Assembly: GCF_030131845.1 (NCBI RefSeq)
Contig: NZ_JASKYM010000002.1
Location: 124,001 to 188,000, forward strand
Length of the DNA: 64,000 nt
Reading direction: 5' to 3'
Origin: Romboutsia sedimentorum
GTDB taxonomy: Bacteria > Bacillota > Clostridia > Peptostreptococcales > Peptostreptococcaceae
Positions 1 to 8,990 of the stretch are shown in pieces. The notes under the pieces are model-generated. The model saw nothing but the letters and a program-made list of their open reading frames with translations, was not told the origin of the DNA and did no database searches. The position numbers and the translations under genes are program-made. The number at the start of each line of letters is the position of its first letter. Within the stretch, counting starts at the first letter, position 1.

Positions 1-1367
1 TAGTAATATTTGCGGTATTTTTAATTTTTAGTAAATATGGAAATATAAGGCTTGGTAAGGATACTGATAGGCCTGAATTTAGTAATCTCTCATGGTTTTC
101 TATGTTATTTGGAGCTGGAATGGGTATAGGATTAGTATTCTTTGGAGCAGTAGAACCTATGAAGCATTTTATTGCACCAATAGGTTCTCAACCGGGGTCT
201 AGTGAGGCTGTAACTTTTGCAATGCAACAGTCATATATACATTGGGGTCTTCATCCATGGGCAGCTTATTCTATAATGGGATTAGCTCTTGCATATTTTC
301 AATTTAGAAAAGATGCACCAGGTCTTATAAGTAGTGTATTTTTACCTATATTAGGAGAAAATGGAGTAAGAGGTCCAATAGGAAAAACAATAGATATATT
401 AGCAGTATTTACAACGGTAACAGGAATAGCAACATCATTAGGTATGGGAACTATGCAAATTGCAGGAGGATTAGAATATGTTTTTAATATAGAAAATACC
501 ATACAAATACAAATATTAATAATAGCAATTGCAACTATTTTATACACATTAAGTTCTACAAGTGGCTTAGATAAAGGTATAAAAACATTATCTAATATAA
601 ACTTAAGTCTAGCAGCATTTATATTAATAGGAGCTATATTAATAGGACCTAAATTAGACATGTTACGAAATTTAGGAAATGGTGGAGTTGCTTACTTAAC
701 ACAGTTTATATCACAAAGTTTATATATTGATCCAAGTAAGGCTTGGATTAGTCAGTGGAGAGTATTCTATTGGGCATTATGGATAGCTTGGATACCATTT
801 GTAAGTATATTTATAGCAAGAATTTCTAAAGGAAGAACAATCAGAGAATTTATAATAGGTGTAACTTTAGTTCCTGCATTAGCGTGTATAATATGGTTTA
901 CTGTATTTGGTACATTGGGAATAAATTTAGGAGCTGAGTTTGCAAGCAATGCGACATCAGTAACAGAAACTGCATTATTTAAAGTATTTTCAAATTACCA
1001 GTTTGGAAATATATTATCAGTAGTATCAATGGTGTTATTGTGTACATTCTTTGTATCATCAGCAGATTCAGCAACGTATGTATTAGGAATGTTTACATCT
1101 AATGGGGATTTAAATCCAAGCAATCAAAAAAAGATAATATGGGGAATTGTTCAAGCGGGATTAGCAATAGCACTTTTATTATCAGGTGGATTACAAACAC
1201 TGCAGATGGTCTCTATAGTATCGGCATTCCCATTTGCTATAATAGTTAATATAAGTATAGTATCAATTGTTAAGGCACTTAGAGAAGAAGTTAAGCAATC
1301 AGAAAAGACCTTAGCAGATACTGAAGAAGATTTATCAAAAGAATGCATTATAAGTAAGATGGGCTAA
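1..1367 (+). CDS. BCCT-family osmolyte transporter, 5' end outside window
   Basis: Sodium- or proton-coupled uptake of betaine, choline or carnitine type compounds across the membrane. The frame is open from base 3, so the gene starts upstream; about 454 residues are visible against roughly 500 for the family. The visible start contains the family signature GAGMGIG followed by FFGAVEP. A Trp-rich segment near bases 756-845 (WRVFYWALWIAWIPF) leads into FIARISKGRTIREF, the conserved substrate-binding helix and loop of BCCT carriers. An ATG at base 102 lies inside the conserved core and is not the start. The substrate cannot be told from sequence. The convergent GntR-RCK_C regulator next door suggests an osmoprotectant. 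Family call is firm. Confidence 0.93.
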   Translation, partial: VIFAVFLIFSKYGNIRLGKDTDRPEFSNLSWFSMLFGAGMGIGLVFFGAVEPMKHFIAPIGSQPGSSEAVTFAMQQSYIHWGLHPWAAYSIMGLALAYFQFRKDAPGLISSVFLPILGENGVRGPIGKTIDILAVFTTVTGIATSLGMGTMQIAGGLEYVFNIENTIQIQILIIAIATILYTLSSTSGLDKGIKTLSNINLSLAAFILIGAILIGPKLDMLRNLGNGGVAYLTQFISQSLYIDPSKAWISQWRVFYWALWIAWIPFVSIFIARISKGRTIREFIIGVTLVPALACIIWFTVFGTLGINLGAEFASNATSVTETALFKVFSNYQFGNILSVVSMVLLCTFFVSSADSATYVLGMFTSNGDLNPSNQKKIIWGIVQAGLAIALLLSGGLQTLQMVSIVSAFPFAIIVNISIVSIVKALREEVKQSEKTLADTEEDLSKECIISKMG

Positions 1368-1402
1368 AAAAAACTAAAACAAAAATATAATATACAATAA
1401 AG

Positions 1403-1452
1403 AAGCAAAAACAGAGTGATGAATTACTAATTTAGCATTCTATTTTTGCTTT
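1403..1452. terminator. Bidirectional terminator between convergent genes
   Basis: Bases 1404-1418 pair with 1436-1450 over 15 positions, with one C-A mismatch and one G-T pair. The 3' arm ends in a T-rich run. It lies between the BCCT gene and the convergent regulator and could serve both. Confidence 0.6.
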
Positions 1453-1499
1453 TCAAATTAAATAATTGCACTAATAAACACATGGAATTTTATGTCCAA

Positions 1500-2117
1500 T
1501 TAGTATAAAAATGCAGGTACTGAATGATGAATACTGCTATCTCCAACTACTAAAAGGAGGTCATTTTCTTTAAACTCAATATAAGGTCCAGGGGATACTA
1601 TAAGTTCGCCATCACGTTTGATTCCAACTATAGTTGCACCTGTATGTTGCCAAAAGTTAGTGTCACTAGCTGTTGAACCTATAAATTTACACTCTTTTGT
1701 AATTTCAAATTCAAATGGGATAAGTGGGTTAATATTAGATAATCGGCTAGAATAATCCACTATCTTACTTATGTTATCAATAATTTCACTTTCTAATTTT
1801 GATCTTGATATTAATAAGTTATTTAAATTAGATTTATATGAAGATATGTTGGTAATATTTTGATGTTTATTCAAAAAAGATAATGCTTTTTGGGAAGATA
1901 AAACCCAAATTCCTTTCCCTTTAACACTAGAAACCACTTCTAAGTCTTCAAGTATCTTCATCGATCTTCTTATTGTTTCTGGAGATACATTATATGTACC
2001 TGCTAGAGAAGATCTTCCACGCAGTAAAGTTCCTTCTTGTATTTCACCTATGTTTATCTTGTTAGCTATATCTAAGGCAATCTTATGATATATAGGTAGT
2101 GAGTAATTCTTTTCCAT
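1500..2117 (-). CDS. GntR-family regulator with C-terminal RCK_C (TrkA-C) domain, BusR type
   Basis: 205 residues. Residues about 8-75 form a GntR-type winged helix (SPETIRRSMKILEDLEVV is the recognition region). A helical linker follows to about residue 130. Residues about 135-205 are an RCK_C domain (GATIVGIKRDGE, then FKENDLLLVVGD). This architecture matches BusR of lactococci and streptococci, which binds cyclic di-AMP through RCK_C and represses glycine-betaine uptake; that function is known for BusR and only inferred here. The start is fixed by an AGGAGG about seven bases upstream of the ATG. It is convergent with the BCCT transporter, a likely target. Confidence 0.85.
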   Translation of the reverse strand: MEKNYSLPIYHKIALDIANKINIGEIQEGTLLRGRSSLAGTYNVSPETIRRSMKILEDLEVVSSVKGKGIWVLSSQKALSFLNKHQNITNISSYKSNLNNLLISRSKLESEIIDNISKIVDYSSRLSNINPLIPFEFEITKECKFIGSTASDTNFWQHTGATIVGIKRDGELIVSPGPYIEFKENDLLLVVGDSSIHHSVPAFLY

Positions 2118-2255
2118 TTTTCCTCCTAAAATATATACTTTAGCACATATTATTTTATACTTTATATATAAATATGTCTACATTGTTAAAACTAATAAAA
2201 TTGAAATACATTGTTGTTTAGATTTTATAAATAATATATATTATTATTTATAAAC

Positions 2256-2264
2256 TGTTATAAT
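2256..2264 (+). promoter_or_regulatory. Putative extended -10 promoter upstream of lgt
   Basis: A perfect TATAAT at 2259-2264 is preceded by TG at 2256-2257 (extended -10). No good -35 is seen at the right distance. It lies in the 255-bp divergent region between the GntR regulator and lgt, about 110 bases before the lgt start. The rest of this gap is AT-rich and featureless. Confidence 0.35.
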
Positions 2265-2372
2265 ATTACAATAGACTTCATAAAAAATATAAATTGTAGA
2301 TATGTACTAAACATTAGATAGACAAAATAAAAGTTATATAAATAAAAAATATTAAAAATAAGAGGTGATAGT

Positions 2373-3128
2373 ATGGACAGAGTGGCATTTAGCGTGTTTG
2401 GAATAGATGTTATGTGGTATGGAATTCTTATGGCAACAGGTATGATTTTAGGAACTTTAATAGCACTTAAAGAAGCTAGGAGAGTAGGAATAAAGGAAGA
2501 TGATATCCTAGACTTAGCAATAATTGCAATACCAGTAGGGTTACTGAGTGCAAGATTGTATTATGTTATCTTTAATTGGGAATATTATTTCCAAAATCCA
2601 TCTCAGATTTTAAACTTTAGAGGTGGAGGAATGGCTATTCATGGTGCACTTATTGGAGGTATACTTACAGGGTATATTTTTAGTAGAATAAAAAAAATAG
2701 ATTTCTTAAAATTGGCTGATACTGTTATAATAGGTATGCCCCTTGCACAAGCAATAGGTAGATGGGGAAACTTCATAAATGGAGAAGCACATGGAGGACC
2801 TACAAACTTACCATGGGCGATAGTTGTAGATGGAGTTAGAGTTCATCCAACATTTTTATATGAATCAATATGGAACATAGGTGTATTTGTAATCTTATGG
2901 ATGCTTAGAAAGAAAAAGAAATACGAAGGGCAAATTATAGTATACTACATAACTCTATATTCTCTAGGTAGATTCTTTATAGAAGGACTTAGAACTGATA
3001 GTCTTATGATAGGGCCACTTAGAATGGCTCAAGTTATAAGTTTAGCAGGTGTAGTTGGTGGTATAATTGCACATATATATTTGTCAAAGAGAAATAAACA
3101 AAGTAAAATAGAAGAAGACAAAAAGTAA
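2373..3128 (+). CDS. lgt: Prolipoprotein diacylglyceryl transferase
   Basis: Transfers a diacylglyceryl group from phosphatidylglycerol to the lipobox cysteine of prolipoproteins in the membrane. 251 residues with several hydrophobic segments. The family signature [13 protein letters not shown] is present, as is the upstream HGALIGG motif carrying the essential His. An AGAGGTGAT ribosome site precedes the ATG. Seventeen bases separate it from rsmH, so the two are probably one operon. A clear lipoprotein substrate, TupA, lies in the same window. Confidence 0.97.
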   Translation: MDRVAFSVFGIDVMWYGILMATGMILGTLIALKEARRVGIKEDDILDLAIIAIPVGLLSARLYYVIFNWEYYFQNPSQILNFRGGGMAIHGALIGGILTGYIFSRIKKIDFLKLADTVIIGMPLAQAIGRWGNFINGEAHGGPTNLPWAIVVDGVRVHPTFLYESIWNIGVFVILWMLRKKKKYEGQIIVYYITLYSLGRFFIEGLRTDSLMIGPLRMAQVISLAGVVGGIIAHIYLSKRNKQSKIEEDKK

Positions 3129-3145
3129 CTAAGGAGAAAAATAAA

Positions 3146-4081
3146 ATGGAATTTCATCACGTATCCGTACTTTTAAATGAGTGCATAGATAATTTAGACA
3201 TAAAGCCAGATGGCGTATATGTAGACTGTACAATGGGTGGAGCAGGACACTCTAAGGAAATAGTAAAAAGACTTTCAGAAAAAGGATTATTTATAGGATT
3301 TGATCAAGATAAAAATGCTATAGAAACTGCTAAAGAAAGATTAAGTGAATATAGCGATAGAGTTAAGTTTGTTCATAGTAATTTTGAAAATATAAAAGAA
3401 GAATTGGCTAATATAGGTGTTTATAAAATAGATGGAGTTCTTGCAGATTTAGGTGTATCATCTCACCAATTAGATGAAGCTGAAAGAGGATTTTCATATA
3501 TGCAAGATGCACCTCTTGATATGAGAATGGATGTAAGATGTGATTTTTCTGCATATGATGTAGTAAATACATATAGTGAAGAAGAATTAGCTAAAATAAT
3601 AAAAGACTACGGTGAAGATAACTGGGCTAAACGTATAGCTAAGTTTATAGTGGAATTAAGAGCTGAAAAGCCAATAGAGACTACTGGAGAACTTGTAGAT
3701 GTAATTAAGAAAGCTGTTCCTAAAAAAGCTAGAATGGATGGTCCACATCCAGCGAAGAGAACATTCCAAGCTATAAGAATAGAAGTGAACAATGAACTTG
3801 GTGTAATAACTAATATGATTGAAGATGCAGTATCTATAATGAATGAAGACGGAAGAATATGCATAATAACATTCCACTCTTTAGAAGATAGAATAGTAAA
3901 AAATGCATTTAGACATTTAGCACTAGACTGTGTATGTCCTTCAAGTTTACCTATATGTCAGTGTGATAAAGAATCTCTTGTAAAAGTTATAAGTAGAAAA
4001 CCAATATTACCAACTGATGAGGAAATAGAAGTTAATCCAAGAAGTAGAAGTGCAAAATTAAGAGTTGCAAAGAGAATATAA
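3146..4081 (+). CDS. rsmH: 16S rRNA m4C1402 methyltransferase RsmH (MraW)
   Basis: N4-methylates C1402 of 16S rRNA using S-adenosylmethionine. 311 residues, normal length. The SAM-binding motif is [10 protein letters not shown] near residue 30. The family blocks [36 protein letters not shown] and [12 protein letters not shown] are all present. In most Firmicutes this gene runs directly into ftsL; here it ends in a terminator and a 16-kb metal-redox island follows before ftsL. No mraZ precedes it; lgt does. Confidence 0.97.
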   Translation: MEFHHVSVLLNECIDNLDIKPDGVYVDCTMGGAGHSKEIVKRLSEKGLFIGFDQDKNAIETAKERLSEYSDRVKFVHSNFENIKEELANIGVYKIDGVLADLGVSSHQLDEAERGFSYMQDAPLDMRMDVRCDFSAYDVVNTYSEEELAKIIKDYGEDNWAKRIAKFIVELRAEKPIETTGELVDVIKKAVPKKARMDGPHPAKRTFQAIRIEVNNELGVITNMIEDAVSIMNEDGRICIITFHSLEDRIVKNAFRHLALDCVCPSSLPICQCDKESLVKVISRKPILPTDEEIEVNPRSRSAKLRVAKRI

Positions 4082-4090
4082 TATAAAATA

Positions 4091-4141
4091 AAAATAGCTA
4101 TAACATTAAAATTAATCTTATTTTGGTGTTATAGCTATTTT
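4091..4141 (+). terminator. Rho-independent terminator after rsmH
   Basis: Perfect 14-bp stem, bases 4091-4104 with 4128-4141, flanked by A- and T-rich ends. It closes the lgt-rsmH unit and marks the left edge of the redox island. Confidence 0.8.
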
Positions 4142-4195
4142 GTATTACATATAAAATTATATTTAAATGCAAACGTAATCAAAGCTTACCAAAAC

Positions 4196-4224
4196 TTGTT
4201 AACTAATATCTGTTGTGATATATT
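4196..4224 (+). promoter_or_regulatory. Putative promoter of the moaB-moaC-hydF-hydE-hydG operon
   Basis: TTGTTA at 4196-4201, 17-bp spacer, TATATT at 4219-4224 with an upstream TG (extended -10). The -35 sits in TTGTTAA, which equals one half of a Rex redox-repressor site, but the second half is not conserved. The first ribosome site (AAAGGAG) lies about 40 bases downstream. Confidence 0.5.
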
Positions 4225-4279
4225 ATCTATCAAGGAGATGTTAATTTTTATATAAAAAATATTTAAAGGAGACATTCAA

Positions 4280-4783
4280 ATGTTTAAAGTATCAATTATA
4301 ACTCTTAGCGATAAAGGCTATGAAGGTAAAAGAGAAGATGTAACAGGAAAAACATTAGTAGAATTTTTTAATAATACAAACCTATATGAAGTCGTTTCAT
4401 ATAAATTAATAAAAGACGATAAAGATATGCTAAAAGATGAAATTATAAAAATTTGTGATAACAACATAGCAGATTTAATAATTACTAATGGAGGGACAGG
4501 TTTCTCAAAGAGAGATATAACTCCAGAAGCAACAAAAGAAGTTATAGAAAGAGAAATTCCAGGAATTAGCGAATATATGAGAATGGAATCATCTAAAATT
4601 ACTAAAAGAGCAATCTTAAGTAGGGGTGTAAGTGGAATAAGAAACAACTCGATAATAATAAATTTACCAGGTAGCCCTAAAGGTGCAATAGAAAATCTTA
4701 ATTTTGTTATTGATATCCTACCTCATGGTATAGAAATTTTAAGTGGACAAGCCACAGAATGTGCTACTAAAATACAAAAATAG
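4280..4783 (+). CDS. moaB: MoaB/MogA-family molybdopterin adenylyltransferase
   Basis: Adenylylates molybdopterin ahead of metal insertion by MoeA. 167 residues, normal for MogA/MoaB. The MPT-binding motif [17 protein letters not shown] (residues about 72-88) is intact, with LPGSPKGA nearer the C-terminus. First gene of a tightly packed unit leading to moaC and the hydrogenase maturases. The MogA versus MoaB label is not resolved by sequence. Two MoeA-type proteins that would act next are encoded 12 kb downstream in the same island. Confidence 0.93.
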   Translation: MFKVSIITLSDKGYEGKREDVTGKTLVEFFNNTNLYEVVSYKLIKDDKDMLKDEIIKICDNNIADLIITNGGTGFSKRDITPEATKEVIEREIPGISEYMRMESSKITKRAILSRGVSGIRNNSIIINLPGSPKGAIENLNFVIDILPHGIEILSGQATECATKIQK

Positions 4784-4824
4784 TATATAATTATATGTAT
4801 ACATATAAAAACTGGAGGCAAAAA

Positions 4825-5292
4825 ATGTTAACCCACATAAATGAAAAAGGCTATGCAAAAATGGTAGATATAAGTGAAAAAGACGATACTAAAAGAGTTG
4901 CAATAGCAACATCAACAATTACAATGAGTGAAGAAGTTTTAGATAAAATAAAACAAGGACAAATAAAAAAAGGTGATGTTTTATCTGTAGCTCAAGTAGC
5001 AGGTATAATGGGAGCGAAAAATACATCATTAAACATACCTATGTGTCATCAAATTAATTTAGTTGGATGCGATTTGGATTTTGAAATGGACTATGAAACT
5101 TCATCAATAAAAATATATGCAACATGTAAATCACTTGGGAAAACAGGTGTAGAAATGGAAGCACTAACAGCTTGTTCTATAGCAGCACTTACTATTTATG
5201 ATATGTGTAAAGCAATAGATAAAAAAATGGTTATAAGTAATACTCATTTAATAGAAAAAACTGGTGGGAAATCAGGCGAATTTAAATTTTAG
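4825..5292 (+). CDS. moaC: Cyclic pyranopterin monophosphate synthase MoaC
   Basis: Converts the MoaA product to cyclic pyranopterin monophosphate, the first committed molybdopterin precursor. 155 residues from the ATG at 4825, chosen because GGAGG lies seven bases upstream and homologues begin MLTH; an in-frame ATG at 4795 would add ten unconserved residues. Motifs: MCHQI (usually MCHPI or LCHPL), [12 protein letters not shown] and [11 protein letters not shown], then EKTGGKSG. Neither moaA nor moaD/moaE is in the window, so the rest of the pathway must be encoded elsewhere. Confidence 0.95.
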   Translation: MLTHINEKGYAKMVDISEKDDTKRVAIATSTITMSEEVLDKIKQGQIKKGDVLSVAQVAGIMGAKNTSLNIPMCHQINLVGCDLDFEMDYETSSIKIYATCKSLGKTGVEMEALTACSIAALTIYDMCKAIDKKMVISNTHLIEKTGGKSGEFKF

Positions 5293-5303
5293 GAGGCGTT
5301 ACT

Positions 5304-6512
5304 ATGAGTTTAAACTCTACTCCACAATCAGTAAGAGTTCACATAGGAATATTTGGTAAAAGAAATGCTGGTAAATCTAGTGTAATAAATGCTATAACAA
5401 ATCAAGAAGCTGCGATAGTATCAGATGTCTTAGGAACAACTACAGACCCTGTATTTAGACCAATGGAAATACTTCCAATAGGGCCATGCGTTCTTATAGA
5501 TACAGCTGGATTAGATGATGTAGGAGAACTTGGAAAACTTCGCATAAATAAAAGCATGGATGTTCTTGATAAAACAGACATAGCACTAATTGTTATAGAT
5601 AGTAGCATAGGAATTTGTGAAGAGGACTTAATTTTAACTGAAAAATTAAAATTAAAAAAAATACCATATATTTTAGTTTTAAATAAAGTTGATAAAATTT
5701 ATGATAAATCTAAACTAATAGAAAATGTTAAAAATAAAAGTAATGCCCCTATGATATGTGTATCTTCTAGGGATAAAGTTGGAATAGAAGAATTAAAAAA
5801 AGAAATTATAAATGTTATGCCACAAAGTAGTAATGATTTAAAATTAGTTTCAGACCTAATAAAACCAAAAGACTTTGTGGTACTTGTAGTACCTATAGAT
5901 AAGGCTGCTCCTAAAGGAAGGTTGATTCTTCCTCAACAGCAAGTGATAAGAGATATATTAGATAGTGGTTCAACTGCAATAGTTGTTAAAGAGGATGAAC
6001 TAAAAGATACTTTAGAAAATCTTAATAAAAAGCCAAGTATTGTTATAACAGATTCTCAAGTTTTTGAAAGCGTTAATAAAGATGTTCCAAAAGACATATT
6101 ATTAACTTCTTTTTCTATATTGTTTGCTAGACAAAAAGGTGATCTAGATGAACTTATAAATGGAGCTTATTATATTGATAAATTAAAAGATGGCGATAAA
6201 GTTCTTATAGCTGAAGGATGTACTCATCACAGACAAAGTGATGATATAGGTAAATTTAAAATTCCAAACTTAATTAAACAAAGAAGTGGAAAAAATATAA
6301 TATTTGAATTTACATCAGGGACAACTTTTACAGAAGACATAACTCAGTACGCGCTTGTTGTTCATTGTGGTGCATGTATGATGAATAGAAATGCAATGCT
6401 TTCAAGAATAGAAAAATCTAAATCTTTAAATGTTCCTATTGTAAACTATGGAGTATTAATAGCTTACACTAAAGGAATTTTAGATAGAACTTTGGAGCCG
6501 TTTAAATTATGA
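5304..6512 (+). CDS. hydF: [FeFe] hydrogenase H-cluster maturation GTPase HydF
   Basis: Scaffold and carrier that receives the diiron subcluster from HydE/HydG and delivers it to apo-hydrogenase. 402 residues. The N-terminal GTPase domain has P-loop GKRNAGKSS, DTAGLDD and NKVD. The C-terminal cluster-binding domain has CTHH near residue 310 and CGACM near residue 353, the Cys/His ligands of the HydF [4Fe-4S] cluster. A GGAGG lies just before the ATG. Its stop overlaps the hydE start (ATGA), indicating coupled translation. Confidence 0.97.
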   Translation: MSLNSTPQSVRVHIGIFGKRNAGKSSVINAITNQEAAIVSDVLGTTTDPVFRPMEILPIGPCVLIDTAGLDDVGELGKLRINKSMDVLDKTDIALIVIDSSIGICEEDLILTEKLKLKKIPYILVLNKVDKIYDKSKLIENVKNKSNAPMICVSSRDKVGIEELKKEIINVMPQSSNDLKLVSDLIKPKDFVVLVVPIDKAAPKGRLILPQQQVIRDILDSGSTAIVVKEDELKDTLENLNKKPSIVITDSQVFESVNKDVPKDILLTSFSILFARQKGDLDELINGAYYIDKLKDGDKVLIAEGCTHHRQSDDIGKFKIPNLIKQRSGKNIIFEFTSGTTFTEDITQYALVVHCGACMMNRNAMLSRIEKSKSLNVPIVNYGVLIAYTKGILDRTLEPFKL

Positions 6513-7570
6513 TGAATATTAAAGATTTGATTAATAAACTATACATAACTAATTCTCTATCTTTTGATGAATTACTATATATAATAGAAAATATATCTAA
6601 ACAAGAAGATAAAGATTACCTTTTTGAAAAAGCAAGAAACACAAGATATAAACACTATGAAAATAGAGTTTTTTTAAGAGGTCTTATAGAAATTTCAAAT
6701 TACTGTAAAAATGATTGTTATTACTGTGGTATAAGATGTTCAAATAAAAATATAACTAGATATAGATTAACAGAAAAAGAAATTTTAAAGTGTTGTGATA
6801 TAGGATATGAAATTGGATACAGAACCTTTGTATTACAAGGTGGAGAAGACTCATTTTTAAATGACGATATAATGTGTAATATTATATCTAGTATAAAATC
6901 AAAATATCCAGATTGTGCTATAACGTTGTCTATTGGTGAAAAAAATTATAATTCGTATGAAAGATACTTTTTAAGTGGAGCTGATAGATTTTTATTAAGA
7001 CATGAAACATCTACTGATTGTCATTATAAAAAATTGCATCCAGAAAACTTAAGTCTTAAAAATCGAAAAGATTGTTTAAAGAATTTAAAAGAAATAGGTT
7101 ATCAAGTGGGTGCTGGTTTTATGGTTGGATCACCTTTTCAGACTAATGAGGATGTTGTACGTGATTTGATGTATCTAAAAGAATTAAATCCTCATATGGT
7201 AGGGATAGGTCCTTTTATACCTCATCATGATACTAAATTTAAAGATTTTCCTCATGGTGATTTAGATAAAAGTATTATAATCCTGGCACTTACTAGACTT
7301 TTATTACCAAAGTGTTTATTACCTGCTACAACAGCACTTGCATCAATAAGTGAAAATGGAAGAAATCTAGGGCTATTAGCAGGATGTAATGTTATTATGC
7401 CAAATCTTTCTCCACATGAATTTAGAAAAGATTATTCTCTTTATGATAATAAACTCTCAGCTGGTGAAGAAGCATGTGAATATCATAAAAGTTTGGAAGT
7501 TAGTATAAAACAACTAGGCCTTTTAGTTGATTACTCAAGAGGCGACAATATTGAATGGAGGCGTATTTAA
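6509..7570 (+). CDS. hydE: [FeFe] hydrogenase maturase HydE, radical SAM
   Basis: Radical S-adenosylmethionine enzyme needed to build the diiron subcluster of the H-cluster. 353 residues. CKNDCYYC near residue 66 is the CX3CX2C [4Fe-4S] motif. The TIM-barrel blocks FVLQGGED and GFMVGSPFQTNED and the C-terminal LPATTALASI region are typical of HydE rather than BioB. Starts in a 4-bp overlap with hydF and ends one base before hydG, so hydFEG is a single translational block. Confidence 0.96.
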   Translation: MMNIKDLINKLYITNSLSFDELLYIIENISKQEDKDYLFEKARNTRYKHYENRVFLRGLIEISNYCKNDCYYCGIRCSNKNITRYRLTEKEILKCCDIGYEIGYRTFVLQGGEDSFLNDDIMCNIISSIKSKYPDCAITLSIGEKNYNSYERYFLSGADRFLLRHETSTDCHYKKLHPENLSLKNRKDCLKNLKEIGYQVGAGFMVGSPFQTNEDVVRDLMYLKELNPHMVGIGPFIPHHDTKFKDFPHGDLDKSIIILALTRLLLPKCLLPATTALASISENGRNLGLLAGCNVIMPNLSPHEFRKDYSLYDNKLSAGEEACEYHKSLEVSIKQLGLLVDYSRGDNIEWRRI

Positions 7571-8947
7571 ATGTTCATAAATCATGAACTTATTAATTCC
7601 TTATTAAAGGAAGCTAAAAATGCTACAGATAAAGATATAGAAAAGGTATTAGAGAAAGCTTTAAATAGAGAGCAATTAGACTACAAGGATATAGCGACAC
7701 TTCTTGAAATTAGTGATGAAAATCAATTGAGCAAGTTGTATGAAATAGCTGGAAAAATAAAAAATGAAATTTATGGAAATAGGATAGTAGTATTTGCTCC
7801 TTTATACGTATCTAATTATTGTGTTAATGAATGTGAGTACTGTGGATATAAAAGATGTAACAAGTTTAAAAGAAGAAAACTTACAATGGATGAGATAAAA
7901 GAAGAAGTAATGATACTTGAAAAAATGGGTCACAAAAGACTTGCGCTAGAAGCTGGTGAAGACCCTGTTAATTGTTCTATTGAATATATCCTAGATTCTA
8001 TAGATGCTATTTACTCTACATGTAGTGAAAATTCAAGTATAAGAAGAATAAACGTAAATATTGCAGCAACTACAGTTGAAAACTATAGAAAATTAAAAAA
8101 TAAAGGAATTGGTACTTATATATTATTCCAGGAAACTTATCATCAACCTACATTTACAAAAGTACATGGTAAGTGTGTAAAAAATAACTACGATTATCAT
8201 TTAACAGCTTTTGATAGAGCCATGGAAGCTGGTGTTGATGATGTTGGAGCTGGTGTATTATTTGGATTAGCTGACCCTAAATTTGAGGTACTAGGGCTTA
8301 TGATGCATAATGCTCATCTTGAAGAAAAATTTGGAGTAGGTTTCCATACTATATCGTTCCCTCGATTAAAAAAAGCTGAGGGTATGGACTTAAAAGATTT
8401 CCCTTATTTAGTTGATGATGGAATGTTTAAAAAAATAGTTGCTATAACTCGTTTAGCAGTACCTTTCACAGGGATAATAATGTCTACTCGTGAAAGTGAA
8501 ACTATGAGACGTGAACTATTAAAATATGGAGTATCTCAGGTTAGTGCTGGATCTATAACAGGTGTTGGTGGATATAAAGAAGAACAAGACGGAAAAGAAG
8601 TTGACCAGTTTAAGCTAGAAGATCATAGAACGCCAATAGAGGTTTTAAAATCTCTTATAAAGGACGGTTACATTCCTAGTTACTGTACTGCATGCTACAG
8701 AATGGGAAGAACTGGAGATAGATTTATGAAATTAGCTAAAAGTGGAGAAATACATAATGTTTGTACTCCAAACGCACTTACAACATTAATGGAATTCTTA
8801 TTAGATTATGGTGATGAAGAATTAAAATTAATGGGAGAAGAATTTATTGCTAAAGAAATAGATAAAATAGAAAATGAAAATACAAAAAATATAGTAATTA
8901 ATAATATAGCTTCTTTAAAAGAAGGTAAAAGAGATTTATATTTATAG
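7571..8947 (+). CDS. hydG: [FeFe] hydrogenase maturase HydG, tyrosine lyase
   Basis: Radical SAM enzyme that cleaves tyrosine to give the CO and CN ligands of the H-cluster. 458 residues. The N-terminal CX3CX2C motif is CVNECEYC near residue 83. The C-terminal CX2C...C motif for the second cluster is CTACYRMGRTGDRF followed by a Cys 22 residues later, which separates HydG from ThiH. The ATG follows the hydE stop directly. Ends at a terminator shared with the convergent hydrogenase gene. Confidence 0.97.
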   Translation: MFINHELINSLLKEAKNATDKDIEKVLEKALNREQLDYKDIATLLEISDENQLSKLYEIAGKIKNEIYGNRIVVFAPLYVSNYCVNECEYCGYKRCNKFKRRKLTMDEIKEEVMILEKMGHKRLALEAGEDPVNCSIEYILDSIDAIYSTCSENSSIRRINVNIAATTVENYRKLKNKGIGTYILFQETYHQPTFTKVHGKCVKNNYDYHLTAFDRAMEAGVDDVGAGVLFGLADPKFEVLGLMMHNAHLEEKFGVGFHTISFPRLKKAEGMDLKDFPYLVDDGMFKKIVAITRLAVPFTGIIMSTRESETMRRELLKYGVSQVSAGSITGVGGYKEEQDGKEVDQFKLEDHRTPIEVLKSLIKDGYIPSYCTACYRMGRTGDRFMKLAKSGEIHNVCTPNALTTLMEFLLDYGDEELKLMGEEFIAKEIDKIENENTKNIVINNIASLKEGKRDLYL

Positions 8948-8956
8948 TATTACAAA

Positions 8957-8990
8957 AGGCTCTTGGAATATTTCCAAGAGCCTAAATTTA
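8957..8990. terminator. Bidirectional terminator between hydG and the hydrogenase gene
   Basis: Perfect 12-bp GC-containing stem, bases 8957-8968 with 8972-8983, loop of 3. A-rich sequence on the left and T-rich sequence on the right let it work in both directions. Confidence 0.88.

Noticed and set aside
299-661. 120-residue minus-strand ORF in the BCCT gene
   Set aside because: Shadow frame within a strongly conserved transporter, without ribosome site.
4196-4212. Rex repressor site at the moaB promoter
   Set aside because: Only one half (TTGTTAA) is present; the inverted partner is not conserved.
4142-4279. Molybdenum-cofactor riboswitch upstream of moaB
   Set aside because: The gap is too short and lacks the conserved helices I would expect; only a promoter is supported.
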